This document shows positions 52,896-61,895 of a stretch of DNA of 64,000 nt, piece after piece. Both the position numbers and the translations under genes were made by a program. Source of the DNA: Bradyrhizobium sp. (GTDB lineage Bacteria; Pseudomonadota; Alphaproteobacteria; Rhizobiales; Xanthobacteraceae); contig NZ_JACRAW010000079.1 in NCBI RefSeq assembly GCF_016213215.1, positions 1 through 64,000 on the forward strand, given 5' to 3'. Below the pieces are notes generated by a model. It searched no databases. It was not told the origin of the DNA and saw nothing but the letters and a program-made list of their open reading frames with translations. Within the stretch, counting starts at the first letter, position 1; each line of letters opens with the position of its first letter.

Positions 52896-54140
52896 TCAGA
52901 GCGGATCAGGGAACTCCGACATGTCCTGCAATCGCGCCCTGCGCCACCGCGACCAGGAGGCGAAGAGCAGAACGGCGAGCCCGAGCAGCACCGGCGGGAA
53001 CACCACCATGTTTACCGTCGACCAGCCGTAGTTGGCGAGCAGCTGGCCCGACAAGAACGAGGCGATCGCCATCATGCCGAACACCACGAAATCATTGAAC
53101 GCCTGCACCTTGTTGCGTTCCTGCAGCAGGTGCGTCTCCAGCACCAGCGCGGACGCGCCGATGAAGCTGAAATTCCACCCCACACCCAGCACGAACAACG
53201 AGACCCAGAAATGCATCGCGGTGATGCCCGACAGCCCGATTGCGGCGGCCGCCGCCTCCATCAGCAAGCCTGCGGTGACGATGAGGGGCGCGCCGAAACG
53301 GCCGATCAGCGCGCCGGTGAAGAAGCTGGGCCCGTACATCGCGACAATGTGCCATTGGATACCGAAATTGGAATCGCTGACGGAAAGACCGCACAGCTGC
53401 ATCGCCAGCGGCGCCGACGTCATCACCAGGTTCATCACGGGATAGGAGATGGCGCCGCACAGCGCGGCGGCGATGAAACGCGGCTGCCGCACCACCTGCC
53501 ACAGCGGACGCCCGCCATGCAGATCCGACGCAGCCGGCTTCGGCAGGTCGACCCCTGCCACAATGCCCATCGCCACCAGCGCCACCGCCGCCTGGACCAG
53601 GAAGCTGAAGGCGAAGAGATAAGGCTGCCAGATATCCATGGTCCACTGCACGAGCTGCGGACCCAGGACGCCGGCAAACACCCCTCCCGCCAGCACCCAC
53701 GAGATGGCCTTGGGCCGATAGGCGGCGCTTGCATCGTCAGCGGCGGCAAAGCGATACGATTGGGCGACCGCGCCATAAAGACCGCCCAGGAACGTTGCGA
53801 GGCAGAACAGCACGAACGAGCCGCGCATGATCGCAAACGAGCCAAGCAGGCCGGTGAGCGTGCCGCAGCCGGTCCCGATGATAAAGGCGACGCGGCGGCC
53901 ATAGGCGCGGGAAATCGCCCCGGTCGGCAGCGTGCCCACCGCGAGCCCCAGCACGTACATCGAGAGCGGCACCGTCGCGAGCGACATATCGGGAGCAATC
54001 GTCGCGCCGATGATCGATCCGGTGGCGAAGATCACCGCCGAATTGGCACCGGTGAGCGCCTGCGCCGCCGCCAGCCGCACCACATTGGCCCGCACGCGGG
54101 CATCGTCGGCAATCTCGGTACGTGCAGTCACGTCAAGCAT
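52896..54140 (-). CDS. MFS transporter
   Basis: 414 residues from the ATG at 54140 (the frame opens earlier at 54227, without conserved residues). About twelve membrane helices. Loop 2-3 GAISRAYGRRVAFIIGTGCGTLTG carries the GRR motif, and the two halves resemble each other as usual in MFS. A polar C-terminus ends SEFPDPL. Substrate unknown. The upstream MFS gene on the same strand ends 118 bases away from its stop. Confidence 0.85.
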   Translation of the reverse strand: MLDVTARTEIADDARVRANVVRLAAAQALTGANSAVIFATGSIIGATIAPDMSLATVPLSMYVLGLAVGTLPTGAISRAYGRRVAFIIGTGCGTLTGLLGSFAIMRGSFVLFCLATFLGGLYGAVAQSYRFAAADDASAAYRPKAISWVLAGGVFAGVLGPQLVQWTMDIWQPYLFAFSFLVQAAVALVAMGIVAGVDLPKPAASDLHGGRPLWQVVRQPRFIAAALCGAISYPVMNLVMTSAPLAMQLCGLSVSDSNFGIQWHIVAMYGPSFFTGALIGRFGAPLIVTAGLLMEAAAAAIGLSGITAMHFWVSLFVLGVGWNFSFIGASALVLETHLLQERNKVQAFNDFVVFGMMAIASFLSGQLLANYGWSTVNMVVFPPVLLGLAVLLFASWSRWRRARLQDMSEFPDPL

Positions 54141-54251
54141 CGGCAGTCCCGCCCGAACAGACCCGTCGGGTCTTCTGTTTCTTGGCGGCACTATTAGAGC
54201 ATCGCGCAACGTAATCAACCTGCGCAAACGGACGTGCCCTATGCACTTCAG

Positions 54252-54932
54252 TCAGAGACCGTTACGGGCGAAGGTCAGCACGAGATTGTTGGCCGGCATT
54301 TCGGTCGTTTCGATCAAGGCGAGGCCGACGCTCTGCGCCAGCCTTTCAACCTCGGCGTTGTCGCGGACGCCCCATTCGGGATTGGCCTCGCGCAGGGACG
54401 TGTCGAAAACCGCGTTGCTGACGGCGGTGTGCTTGCCGTCGCGCTTGAAGGGGCCATAGAGAAAGAGCCTGCCATCGGCGCGCAGGCAGCGAGCGGCGCC
54501 TGCGAACAGCCCCTCGGCGACGCGCCAGGGCGCGATGTGGATGACGTTGGCGCAGAACACCGCCACCAGGTCCCGCGGGCCGCGCCCGTCGGTCATCTCG
54601 GGACACCAGGCGGGATCGGTCAGATCGATCCGCAGCGGGGGACGGATGTTCGAGAGCCCCGAATGCACGCGCCACGCTTCGATGCTTTTCAGGTGGTTGT
54701 CGTTGAAGTCGCTCGGCCACCACGTGATGTCGGGGGAATGAGCGGCGAAGTAGACGACATGCTGTCCGGTGCCGCTGCCGGCTTCCAGCACGTCGCCAGC
54801 GCGGCCGATCAGGAACTTCTCCAGCACCGCCCAGATCGGCTGGTGGTTGCGATGAAACGCGGATGCATCGAGGCGGCCGTCCGGCTCGGGCCGTCCGCCG
54901 TCCTTGCCGAATTCCACGACATAGTCGGCCAT
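54252..54932 (-). CDS. DUF938 class I SAM-dependent methyltransferase
   Basis: 226 residues. N-terminal HRNHQPIWAVLEKFL and motif I VLEAGSGTGQHVVYFA are hallmarks of the DUF938 family. TWWPSDFNDNHLKSIEAWR, ANVIHIAPWRVAEGLF and LFLYGPFKRDGKHT follow. Soluble, no signal peptide. Members are found widely in proteobacteria; the methyl acceptor is not known to me. Confidence 0.9.
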   Translation of the reverse strand: MADYVVEFGKDGGRPEPDGRLDASAFHRNHQPIWAVLEKFLIGRAGDVLEAGSGTGQHVVYFAAHSPDITWWPSDFNDNHLKSIEAWRVHSGLSNIRPPLRIDLTDPAWCPEMTDGRGPRDLVAVFCANVIHIAPWRVAEGLFAGAARCLRADGRLFLYGPFKRDGKHTAVSNAVFDTSLREANPEWGVRDNAEVERLAQSVGLALIETTEMPANNLVLTFARNGL

Positions 54933-54999
54933 GTGAAGCTCCGTCAGTTGGCCCCCTCGCGCCCTGAGCTCGTAATGCCTCGTCGCGACGCCGACAGCG

Positions 55000-55833
55000 C
55001 TATCTCCCTGTCCGCTTCAGCTCCGCCACCAACAGGTCCAGCGCATCGGCCAGCATCGCGCCGCCGCACACCGAAAGTCGCTCCGGAATCACAAGGCGGC
55101 TCGCAGGCGGATAGAACCGCTCCAGCGCCGGATGCAGCAGAAGCGCGCGGCCTTCGTCCTCGGCGCGATCGCCTTCCTCCGACACCAGCAGAATATCAGG
55201 CTTGAGCGCAATGATCGCCTCCAGCGATACAAAAGCGCCGGAACCGGCCCCGAGTTCATCGGCCGCGTTAGGCAGGCCCGTTTCCTTCAACAACGCGCCG
55301 ATCAGGCTTTCGCTTCCCGAAACCCACCCGCGCCGCGATAAGGGCAGCACGCGATACTTCCGGCCGGCGATGGCCGCGCGGGCGCGCGCCAGCGCGGCGT
55401 CAAGACGAAAAATCTCCGCACTGGCGCGATCGGAATGGCCGGTGATCTCTCCCATCCGGCGGATCTGCGCTTTGACCTCGTCCAGGGTGTTCGGCACCGA
55501 GAACTCGGCGAGCTGAATCCGGTTTCGCCTGAGCAGCTCGCGCGTCGCGCGCTTGTCGAACAGGCTCGCCACCACGATATCGGGCCCGATCATGAGGATG
55601 TCCTCGGCGCCGCCCGACAGCACCGGAAACCTGCGCGCTTCACCCGCGGCGAAGGACTGCCAATCGTCCCGCGCGTAACGGCTGAGGCCCATGATCTGCG
55701 ACGGATCCGCCAGCGAGAGCAGGAGTTGATCCGTGCAGACGTTCATCGAGGCGATGCGCGGCGCAGCAGAAGCGAGCGATGCATTGCATGCGAGCAGCAC
55801 GACGGCGAACAAAGGCCCGGTGCCCGGCCGCAT
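55000..55833 (-). CDS. btuF: Cobalamin ABC transporter substrate-binding protein
   Basis: 277 residues. Signal peptide TGPLFAVVLLACNASLASA. Mature start PRIASMNVCTDQLLLSLADPSQIMGLS is typical of BtuF-like class III binding proteins; LMIGPDIVVASLFDKRAT and LVSEEGDRAEDEG lie in the two lobes. One base after the ATPase stop. Heme or siderophore binding is possible from sequence alone, but the B12 riboswitch and receptor across the divergent region favour cobalamin. Confidence 0.82.
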   Translation of the reverse strand: MRPGTGPLFAVVLLACNASLASAAPRIASMNVCTDQLLLSLADPSQIMGLSRYARDDWQSFAAGEARRFPVLSGGAEDILMIGPDIVVASLFDKRATRELLRRNRIQLAEFSVPNTLDEVKAQIRRMGEITGHSDRASAEIFRLDAALARARAAIAGRKYRVLPLSRRGWVSGSESLIGALLKETGLPNAADELGAGSGAFVSLEAIIALKPDILLVSEEGDRAEDEGRALLLHPALERFYPPASRLVIPERLSVCGGAMLADALDLLVAELKRTGR

Positions 55834-55834
55834 G

Positions 55835-56614
55835 TCAGACGTCCGCCCACGGCACGATCACCACCTCGTGCTGATGCTCGGCGCGATAGGCGCTGACGCG
55901 GAACACCTCGCGCATGACCTGGTCGGAAAGCGCTTCGGAAGGCGTGCCCTTTGATACGAGGCGTCCCTCGCTCAGCACCAGCACATGATCGGCGAAGCGC
56001 GCGGCAAGGCCGAGGTCGTGCGTGACCACGATCACCAGCGCGCCCTTGTCGGCGGCGCCGCGCAGCGTCCGCATCACGTCGAGCTGATGCCGCGGATCGA
56101 GCGAAGAGGTCGGCTCGTCCGCGAGGATTACCGGCGCCTCGACCGCGAGCACGCGCGCGAGCGCTACCCGGCTGCGCTCGCCGCCGGAGAGCTCGGTGGC
56201 GCGGCGCGCGGCGAATTCGACCACATCGGCCGCCTCCATGGCGCGAGCGACCGCGTCGGCGTCGCGCGGTGACAGCCGCGCCGGGTCGGTGGCGCCATGG
56301 GGGTAACGCCCGAGCGCGACGATATCGCGGGCCGGCAGCGGCCAATGTACGATGTGGCCCTGCGGCAGATAGGCGAAACGCCTGGCGCGCCCACGCAGCG
56401 ACAGGGAAGACAGCGCTTCGCCGCCGACCTCGATCGTGCCGCTTGCCGGCACGAGGCCGGCCAGGGCCCTGAGCAGCGTGGTCTTGCCGGCACCGTTCGG
56501 GCCGACGAGGGCGACCAGATGGCCGGACGACAGCGACAGCGAAATCTCGTGCAGCACGGCGCGATGCGTGAGGCTCACGTTCAATGCCCGCGCGGTGAGG
56601 AAGGGCGCGCTCAT
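55835..56614 (-). CDS. btuD: Cobalamin ABC transporter ATPase
   Basis: 259 residues. Walker A GPNGAGKTTLLRAL, Q-loop in YLPQGHIVHWPL, signature LSGGERSRVALARVL, Walker B VILADEPTSSLDP, H-loop VVTHDL. The FecE/BtuD type of ATPase. The start overlaps the permease stop (ATGA), and the binding protein follows. Last about 15 residues (AEHQHEVVIVPWADV) are as in related proteins. Confidence 0.85.
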   Translation of the reverse strand: MSAPFLTARALNVSLTHRAVLHEISLSLSSGHLVALVGPNGAGKTTLLRALAGLVPASGTIEVGGEALSSLSLRGRARRFAYLPQGHIVHWPLPARDIVALGRYPHGATDPARLSPRDADAVARAMEAADVVEFAARRATELSGGERSRVALARVLAVEAPVILADEPTSSLDPRHQLDVMRTLRGAADKGALVIVVTHDLGLAARFADHVLVLSEGRLVSKGTPSEALSDQVMREVFRVSAYRAEHQHEVVIVPWADV

Positions 56615-57654
56615 GCGACGCCTCCACCCAGCGCGCGTCGCTCGCGCACGATCAGGTAAAGGAAGAATGGCACGCCGATGATCGAGGTCAAGACGCCGAC
56701 CTTGATGTCGCTGGTTGCGGGAATGATGCGCACGGTGATGTCGGCGGCAAGCAGCAGGGCGCTGCCGGCAAGGGCGCTCGGCACCAACAGCCGCGTCGGA
56801 TCGTGGCCGACCAGGGGCCGCATCAGATGCGGCGCGACCAGGCCGATAAAGCCGATCGTGCCTGAGACTGCGACCGCGCCGCCGACGCCCAGCGCAACGC
56901 CGACAATGACCAGGAGCCGCAAACGGCCGACATCGACGCCGAGGCTTTGCGCCGCCTCTTCTCCCAGACTCAGTGCCCGAAACGCGTTGCGCTGGCTGAA
57001 GAGAATGACCGCGCCCAGTGCGATAAATGGCAGCGCCAGCATGACGTGGCGGAAACTCCGGTCCTCCAGCGAGCCGAGCAGCCAGAACGCGATCTCCAGC
57101 ACGATGAACGGATTTTGCGACAGGTTCATCACGAGCGCAGTGGCCGCGCCGGCAAGGCTCGAGATGGCAAGGCCCGCCAGGATGAGAATCAGAAGCCCGG
57201 CATTGCGGCCGGCGATCGAGAGCAGCACGAAGACGGAGGCGAAGGCGGCAATGATCGCAGCAACAGGAAGCACATAGGAGCGCACATCCGCCAGCCCCAG
57301 CGCGATCACCAATACCGCGCCGAAAGCCGCCGATTGCGGCGCGCCGAACAGCGACGGCGAGGCCAGCGGATTGCGCAACAGTCCCTGCAACGCGGCGCCG
57401 GACAGTCCGAGAATGGCGCCGATTGCAAAGCCGAGGATGGTACGCGGCAGGCGAATCTCGCGCACGATCACCTGCGCCACATCGCTGCCGCCGCCGAACA
57501 ATGCGTCGATGACCACAAGCGGCGACAGGCGGACCGCGCCGATTCCGAGCGAGACCAGCATGAGCAGAAGGACGAGGACGACGAGCCCCGCCGTCACGCT
57601 CGCGCGCCGGCGCGAGGCGGCATCCGCTCCCGTCATGACGTTCTCGACGCTCAT
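56611..57654 (-). CDS. btuC: Cobalamin ABC transporter permease (FecCD/BtuC family)
   Basis: 347 residues from the ATG at 57654; in-frame ATGs at 57666 and 57681 are possible and none has a strong ribosome site. About ten membrane helices. REIRLPRTILGFAIGAILGLSGAALQGLLRNPLA is the FecCD signature (motif SGAALQGLLRNPLA), with GAVAVSGTIGFIGLVAPHLMR near residue 255 contacting the ATPase. First gene of btuCDF, divergent from the riboswitch and receptor. Confidence 0.85.
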   Translation of the reverse strand: MSVENVMTGADAASRRRASVTAGLVVLVLLLMLVSLGIGAVRLSPLVVIDALFGGGSDVAQVIVREIRLPRTILGFAIGAILGLSGAALQGLLRNPLASPSLFGAPQSAAFGAVLVIALGLADVRSYVLPVAAIIAAFASVFVLLSIAGRNAGLLILILAGLAISSLAGAATALVMNLSQNPFIVLEIAFWLLGSLEDRSFRHVMLALPFIALGAVILFSQRNAFRALSLGEEAAQSLGVDVGRLRLLVIVGVALGVGGAVAVSGTIGFIGLVAPHLMRPLVGHDPTRLLVPSALAGSALLLAADITVRIIPATSDIKVGVLTSIIGVPFFLYLIVRERRALGGGVA

Positions 57655-57798
57655 CCGATCATCCATTGCGGCGAAGCTCATACAGGGACTGACAGCCGGC
57701 ACAAGCCTGCGATCGAACAAAAGGCGTACCATCATCCTCCCGGCGGCCCACTCCGCCGGGATTGACTCTTCGCAGCTCCGCCTTCTAGATGACCGCGA

Positions 57799-57982
57799 CG
57801 GTTCCCCCATTTTGGGGATCAAATGGGAACGCGGTGCGAGGGATCTTCCTCAAGGCCGCGGCTGCCCCCGCAACTGTAAGCGGCGAATCTTTCGTCTTTA
57901 GGCCACTGGGATCCTCGGTCCTGGGAAGGCGACGAAGGGTAACGACCCGCGAGCCAGGAGACCTGCCGTCAGCCGTGGTCAC
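57799..57982 (+). promoter_or_regulatory. Cobalamin riboswitch
   Basis: Hallmark sequences in order: GGCTGCCCCCGCAACTGTAA with GCGG (57860-57883), GCCACTGG (from 57902), GGGAAGGCG (from 57923), and the B12 box AGCCAGGAGACCTGCC (57952-57967). Placed about 110 bases before the TonB-dependent receptor start on the same strand. B12 binding should lower receptor expression. Ends are approximate. Confidence 0.95.
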
Positions 57983-58093
57983 ACGCGAAGATGTCGGTCG
58001 GGGTGTACAGACATTAGGCTCGCTTGGATGCGAAAGCACCGGTGAGGCTTCGTTCGCGGTGACGTGCCACTGACGTCATGCCGAGGTCTCGCC

Positions 58094-60346
58094 ATGTTTT
58101 CCCAAAGCCCAGCCGCAAAGCGGCGCCACATGCTTCTGCTTGCTTCCAGCCTTCTTGCCCCCGTCGTTTGCCTGGGCGCATCCGAGGCGAGTGCGCAGCA
58201 GGCTCAATCCGATCAACTTCCGCCGATCGAGGTCGTCAAGCCGGGCGACCAGAACCGGACCCGCGCCAGGGCCGTCGTCGACAACCAGACGACCGCGCGC
58301 CGCCCGGCACAGCAAGCTTCGCAAACAGCTGCCCCCCGCGGCACGCCGACCAACGCCGGCTCGGGCGCCGGCAATGTCCAGTCCAACGGCATCGTCGGCA
58401 CTGCGACCACCATCATTACTGCCACCGATATCGCGCATTCCCCGGGCCAGTCGCTTGCTGAAATCATAGCGGCGCAGACGCCGGGGGTGCAGCTGCAGTC
58501 GTTCTATGGCGGCTTCATCGGGGCCAAGACCAGCGTCGACCTGCGCGGCTTCGGCGCCTTTGCCACCGCGAATACGCTAGTGCTGATCAACGGCCGGCGC
58601 CTCAACGATATCGACCTGGCGCACGTAGACCTTTCCACCATTCCCCTCGACTCGATCGAGCGCATCGAGATCACCCGCGGCAATTCCGGCGCGGTGCTCT
58701 ATGGCGACAACGCGGTGGGCGGCGTCATCAACATCATCACCAAGAACGGCGTGGGCGGCCCGCCGGCGAGCCTTCGCGTCGAGAGCGGCTTCGGCTCTTT
58801 CAATACCCGGCTCGGTTCGGTCTCGACCGCGATCAATTCGGGCCCGTGGTCGACCTCGTTCTATGGCAACGTGATCAAGAGCGACGGCTACCGCGACAAC
58901 AATCAATTGGTCCAGCGCAACGGCGTCGGCAATCTGAACTACACCTCGACCGACCTGACCGCCTTCCTGACGGTGACCGGTGACAATCAGGAGCTGCGAC
59001 TGCCGGGCGGCCGGCTGGTCGATCCTTCCATCGGTCTCGACCAGCTTGCGACCAACCGCAGGGGCGCCGCCACGCCGTTCGACTACGCCAACCAGCAGGG
59101 TGCCAGCGTAACCGCCGGCTTCACCAAGACCCTGATGAATGGCGTCGACCTGATCGTCGACGGCGGAGTGCGGCAGAAGAAGACGCAAAGCGCATTCTTC
59201 GGCCCGACGCCTTTTCCCAGCTTCGCCTCGACCTATAATGACGCGGACCTGCAGACCTGGTCGATTACGCCGCGCCTCAGCATCAAGAGCGCGCTGTTCG
59301 GTATGCCATCCTCGGTTCTGACCGGCGTCGACTATTACGACGCCACGTTCCACCAGAACCGCGGCGCCTATCAGGGCTTTGCGCCCTGGCACAAATACGA
59401 TCTCGCCCAGCAGACGATCGCCGGGTATTTCCAGCACACTCTCGGCGTGACGCCCACCACGGACTTGTCCTATGGCGCGCGCGTGCAAAATATCAACCTG
59501 TCCGCGCGCGATCGCTATGATGGAACGGCGCCATTCACCTCGCCGTTCTTCGATACCCAGGCGCTGCCACTCGACAGCAACGAGACGCAACATGCGCTGC
59601 ACCTCGGCCTCGAGCACCGCTTGAACGATGTGTTCTCGGTGTTCGGCCGTACCGCCCGCGCCTTCCGCGCGCCCGACGTCGACGAACGCGTCGCCTCGGG
59701 ACCCGCCTTTGACGCGTTCTTCAATCCTATCCCGCAGACCTTCAAGCTGAAGACCCAGACTTCGTACGACATCGAGGGCGGCTTCCGGATCAAGGCCGGC
59801 GCGCTGCAGACGCAGACCAGCTTCTACCTCATGGACCTTACCAACGAGATCCATTTCAACCCGGTCAGCTTTTTCAACACCAATCTCGACCCGACCCGTC
59901 GCTATGGCTCGGAAACCAGCATCAGCTATCGTTTCAGCGATACGCTGATGTTCCGCACGGGAATGGCCTATACGCGCGCGATCTTCCGCGAAGGCCCCTT
60001 CGCCGGCAAGGACGTGCCGCTCGTGTCGCGCTACACGGCCAATGCCGGCGTGACCTGGAATATCTGGCGGAATTATCTGGTGCTCGATGCCACCGCCCGG
60101 GTATGGACCACGCGCCGCATGGATAACGACCAGGCCGGCACGCAACGGGTGATCCCCGCCAGCGGTACCATCGACCTCAAGCTCTCCGGCGCCTACGACC
60201 GCTTCTTCTGGTCGTTCAGCGTCAATAACGTGCTCAATGCGCTCTATTACGACTATGCAATTGCCAGCACCTTCACCGACGGCCGTTTCAGCGCCTATCC
60301 GCTGCCCGGCCGCACCTATCTGCTGAAAGCCGGCGCGACGTTCTGA
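58094..60346 (+). CDS. btuB: TonB-dependent outer-membrane receptor, probable BtuB
   Basis: 750 residues from the ATG at 58094 (GAGG upstream). Signal peptide includes MLLLASSLLAPVVCLG with cleavage near ASA. LPPIEVVKPG resembles a TonB box. An Ala/Gln/Thr-rich spacer follows, then the plug domain (SLAEIIAAQTPGVQLQ, VDLRGFG, NTLVLINGRRLNDIDLAHVDLSTIP, IERIEITRGNSGAVLYGDNAVGGVINI in family order) and a 22-strand-type barrel ending in Phe. Brings cobalamin across the outer membrane. The upstream B12 riboswitch decides the likely substrate. Confidence 0.9.
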   Translation: MFSQSPAAKRRHMLLLASSLLAPVVCLGASEASAQQAQSDQLPPIEVVKPGDQNRTRARAVVDNQTTARRPAQQASQTAAPRGTPTNAGSGAGNVQSNGIVGTATTIITATDIAHSPGQSLAEIIAAQTPGVQLQSFYGGFIGAKTSVDLRGFGAFATANTLVLINGRRLNDIDLAHVDLSTIPLDSIERIEITRGNSGAVLYGDNAVGGVINIITKNGVGGPPASLRVESGFGSFNTRLGSVSTAINSGPWSTSFYGNVIKSDGYRDNNQLVQRNGVGNLNYTSTDLTAFLTVTGDNQELRLPGGRLVDPSIGLDQLATNRRGAATPFDYANQQGASVTAGFTKTLMNGVDLIVDGGVRQKKTQSAFFGPTPFPSFASTYNDADLQTWSITPRLSIKSALFGMPSSVLTGVDYYDATFHQNRGAYQGFAPWHKYDLAQQTIAGYFQHTLGVTPTTDLSYGARVQNINLSARDRYDGTAPFTSPFFDTQALPLDSNETQHALHLGLEHRLNDVFSVFGRTARAFRAPDVDERVASGPAFDAFFNPIPQTFKLKTQTSYDIEGGFRIKAGALQTQTSFYLMDLTNEIHFNPVSFFNTNLDPTRRYGSETSISYRFSDTLMFRTGMAYTRAIFREGPFAGKDVPLVSRYTANAGVTWNIWRNYLVLDATARVWTTRRMDNDQAGTQRVIPASGTIDLKLSGAYDRFFWSFSVNNVLNALYYDYAIASTFTDGRFSAYPLPGRTYLLKAGATF

Positions 60347-60409
60347 AGGTCCGACTAAGTAGACGATCATTCCCAGGTCGCTTCGCTCACCCGGGCACGA
60401 CTATCAAAC

Positions 60410-60520
60410 CGTCATTCCGGGGCGACGCGCCAGCGTCGAACCCGGAATCCATTTCACCACGCACGATGCAGCCCGATGGATTCCGGGTCTGCGTGCTCTG
60501 CACGCATCCCGGAATGACGG
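60410..60520. repeat. Interspersed palindromic repeat, family C
   Basis: CGTCATTCCGGGGCGACGCG, GTCGAACCCGGAATCCAT, then GATTCCGGGTCTGCG and GCATCCCGGAATGACGG. Related in style to the unit inside the fused ATPase gene at 32818-32904. Confidence 0.85.
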
Positions 60521-60621
60521 CATTTGCGGCTTTGGCGTTAGCTGCCATGCGCCGGAATTCATGGACAAATAACCGGCCCCCCCGATAGTTTGCAGGCCCG
60601 ACAGAGGGAAGCAGGACCCTG

Positions 60622-61830
60622 ATGGCCGAAGTTCTCACCGCACCGCAACGACAAAGGGCTGACTCCGGGCTGCGCACGCTGACCGCGATCTCCATTTCGC
60701 ACTGGATCAGCCATTTCCACATGCTGGTGCTGCCGATGCTGTTTCCTTTCCTCAAGGAGCAGCTTGGCGTCGGCTATATCGAGCTCGGCTTCGCGCTGAC
60801 CGTCTTCGCCTTGGTCTCGGGCCTGACCCAGGCCCCGATGGGCTACCTCGTCGATCACGTCGGCGCGCGCACGATCCTGCTGATCGGCATCACCCTTGGC
60901 GGGCTCTCCCTCGTGATGCTCGGCCTGCATCTCAGCTACGCCTGGTTGATCGGCTGCGCCGTGCTGCTCGGACTTGCCAACAGCGTTTATCATCCGGCCG
61001 ATTACGCGATCCTGTCGGCGCATATGGACGAAGCGCGAATGGGGCGCGCCTTCGCGGTCCACACCTTCGCCGGCTTCCTCGGCGGCGCGGTGGCGCCCGC
61101 CATTGTCGCCACCCTGGTCACCGCCATCGGCGGCTTAGGCGCGCTGATGGTTGCGGGCGCCGCCGGACCTGCCGTAGCGCTGCTGCTGATCATGATGGGC
61201 ACCCCGGATGCTGGGGCGAAGCGCAAGGGCAAGAGCGAAGGCGCGCCGAAACAGAACATCATCACGCCGGCGCTGATCGTGCTCACGACCTTCTTCATGC
61301 TGCTCAGCCTGTCCAGCGCCGGGATCAGCAATTTCGGCGTGGTGGCGCTGATGAGCGGCTATGCCGCTTCGTTCTCCTCGGCCAACCTGGCGCTGACGGC
61401 CTTCCTTGCCGCCAGCGCAGTCGGCGTCCTCGCGGGCGGCTTCATTGCCGATCATATCGAGCGCCATGCCCAGCTCGCCGCCGGCTGCTTCGCCGTAAAT
61501 GCGCTCGTCGTGCTTTTGATTGCGACCATGACGCTGCCGTCCGCAATCCTGGTCGTCGCCATGGCGGCGGCGGGCTTCCTCGGCGGCGTCATCGCGCCGT
61601 CGCGCGACATGATGGTGCGGAACGCCGCCCCCAGCGGGGCGGCCGGTCGTGCCTTCGGCATCGTCTCGACCGGCTTCAACATCGGCGGCATCGTCAGTCC
61701 GCTGTTGTTCGGCTGGATCATGGACCAGAGCGCGCCGCGCTGGGTTTTCGGCGCTTCCGTCGTGTTCATGGTGCTGACGGTTTTGCTGACGTTCCTGACC
61801 GACCGCCGTTCGAACGCCGCGCAATCGTAA
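60622..61830 (+). CDS. MFS transporter, fosmidomycin-resistance (Fsr)-like
   Basis: 402 residues, about twelve membrane helices. ISISHWISHFHMLVLPMLFPFLKEQLGVGYIELG and GYLVDHVGARTILLIG in the first half, with NSVYHPADYAILSAHM (HPAD motif) near residue 120, are characteristic of Fsr-like carriers. Second half: PSRDMMVRNAAPSGAAGRAFG. Probably exports or exchanges a small organic compound; the substrate is unknown. Convergent with the next MFS gene (65 bases apart). Confidence 0.88.
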   Translation: MAEVLTAPQRQRADSGLRTLTAISISHWISHFHMLVLPMLFPFLKEQLGVGYIELGFALTVFALVSGLTQAPMGYLVDHVGARTILLIGITLGGLSLVMLGLHLSYAWLIGCAVLLGLANSVYHPADYAILSAHMDEARMGRAFAVHTFAGFLGGAVAPAIVATLVTAIGGLGALMVAGAAGPAVALLLIMMGTPDAGAKRKGKSEGAPKQNIITPALIVLTTFFMLLSLSSAGISNFGVVALMSGYAASFSSANLALTAFLAASAVGVLAGGFIADHIERHAQLAAGCFAVNALVVLLIATMTLPSAILVVAMAAAGFLGGVIAPSRDMMVRNAAPSGAAGRAFGIVSTGFNIGGIVSPLLFGWIMDQSAPRWVFGASVVFMVLTVLLTFLTDRRSNAAQS

Positions 61831-61895
61831 TCAGGCCGCTGTCGCGCCAGCGACAATGGCCCGAGAGTTGCGTGCTCCCGCCTTCAAGGATGCAC

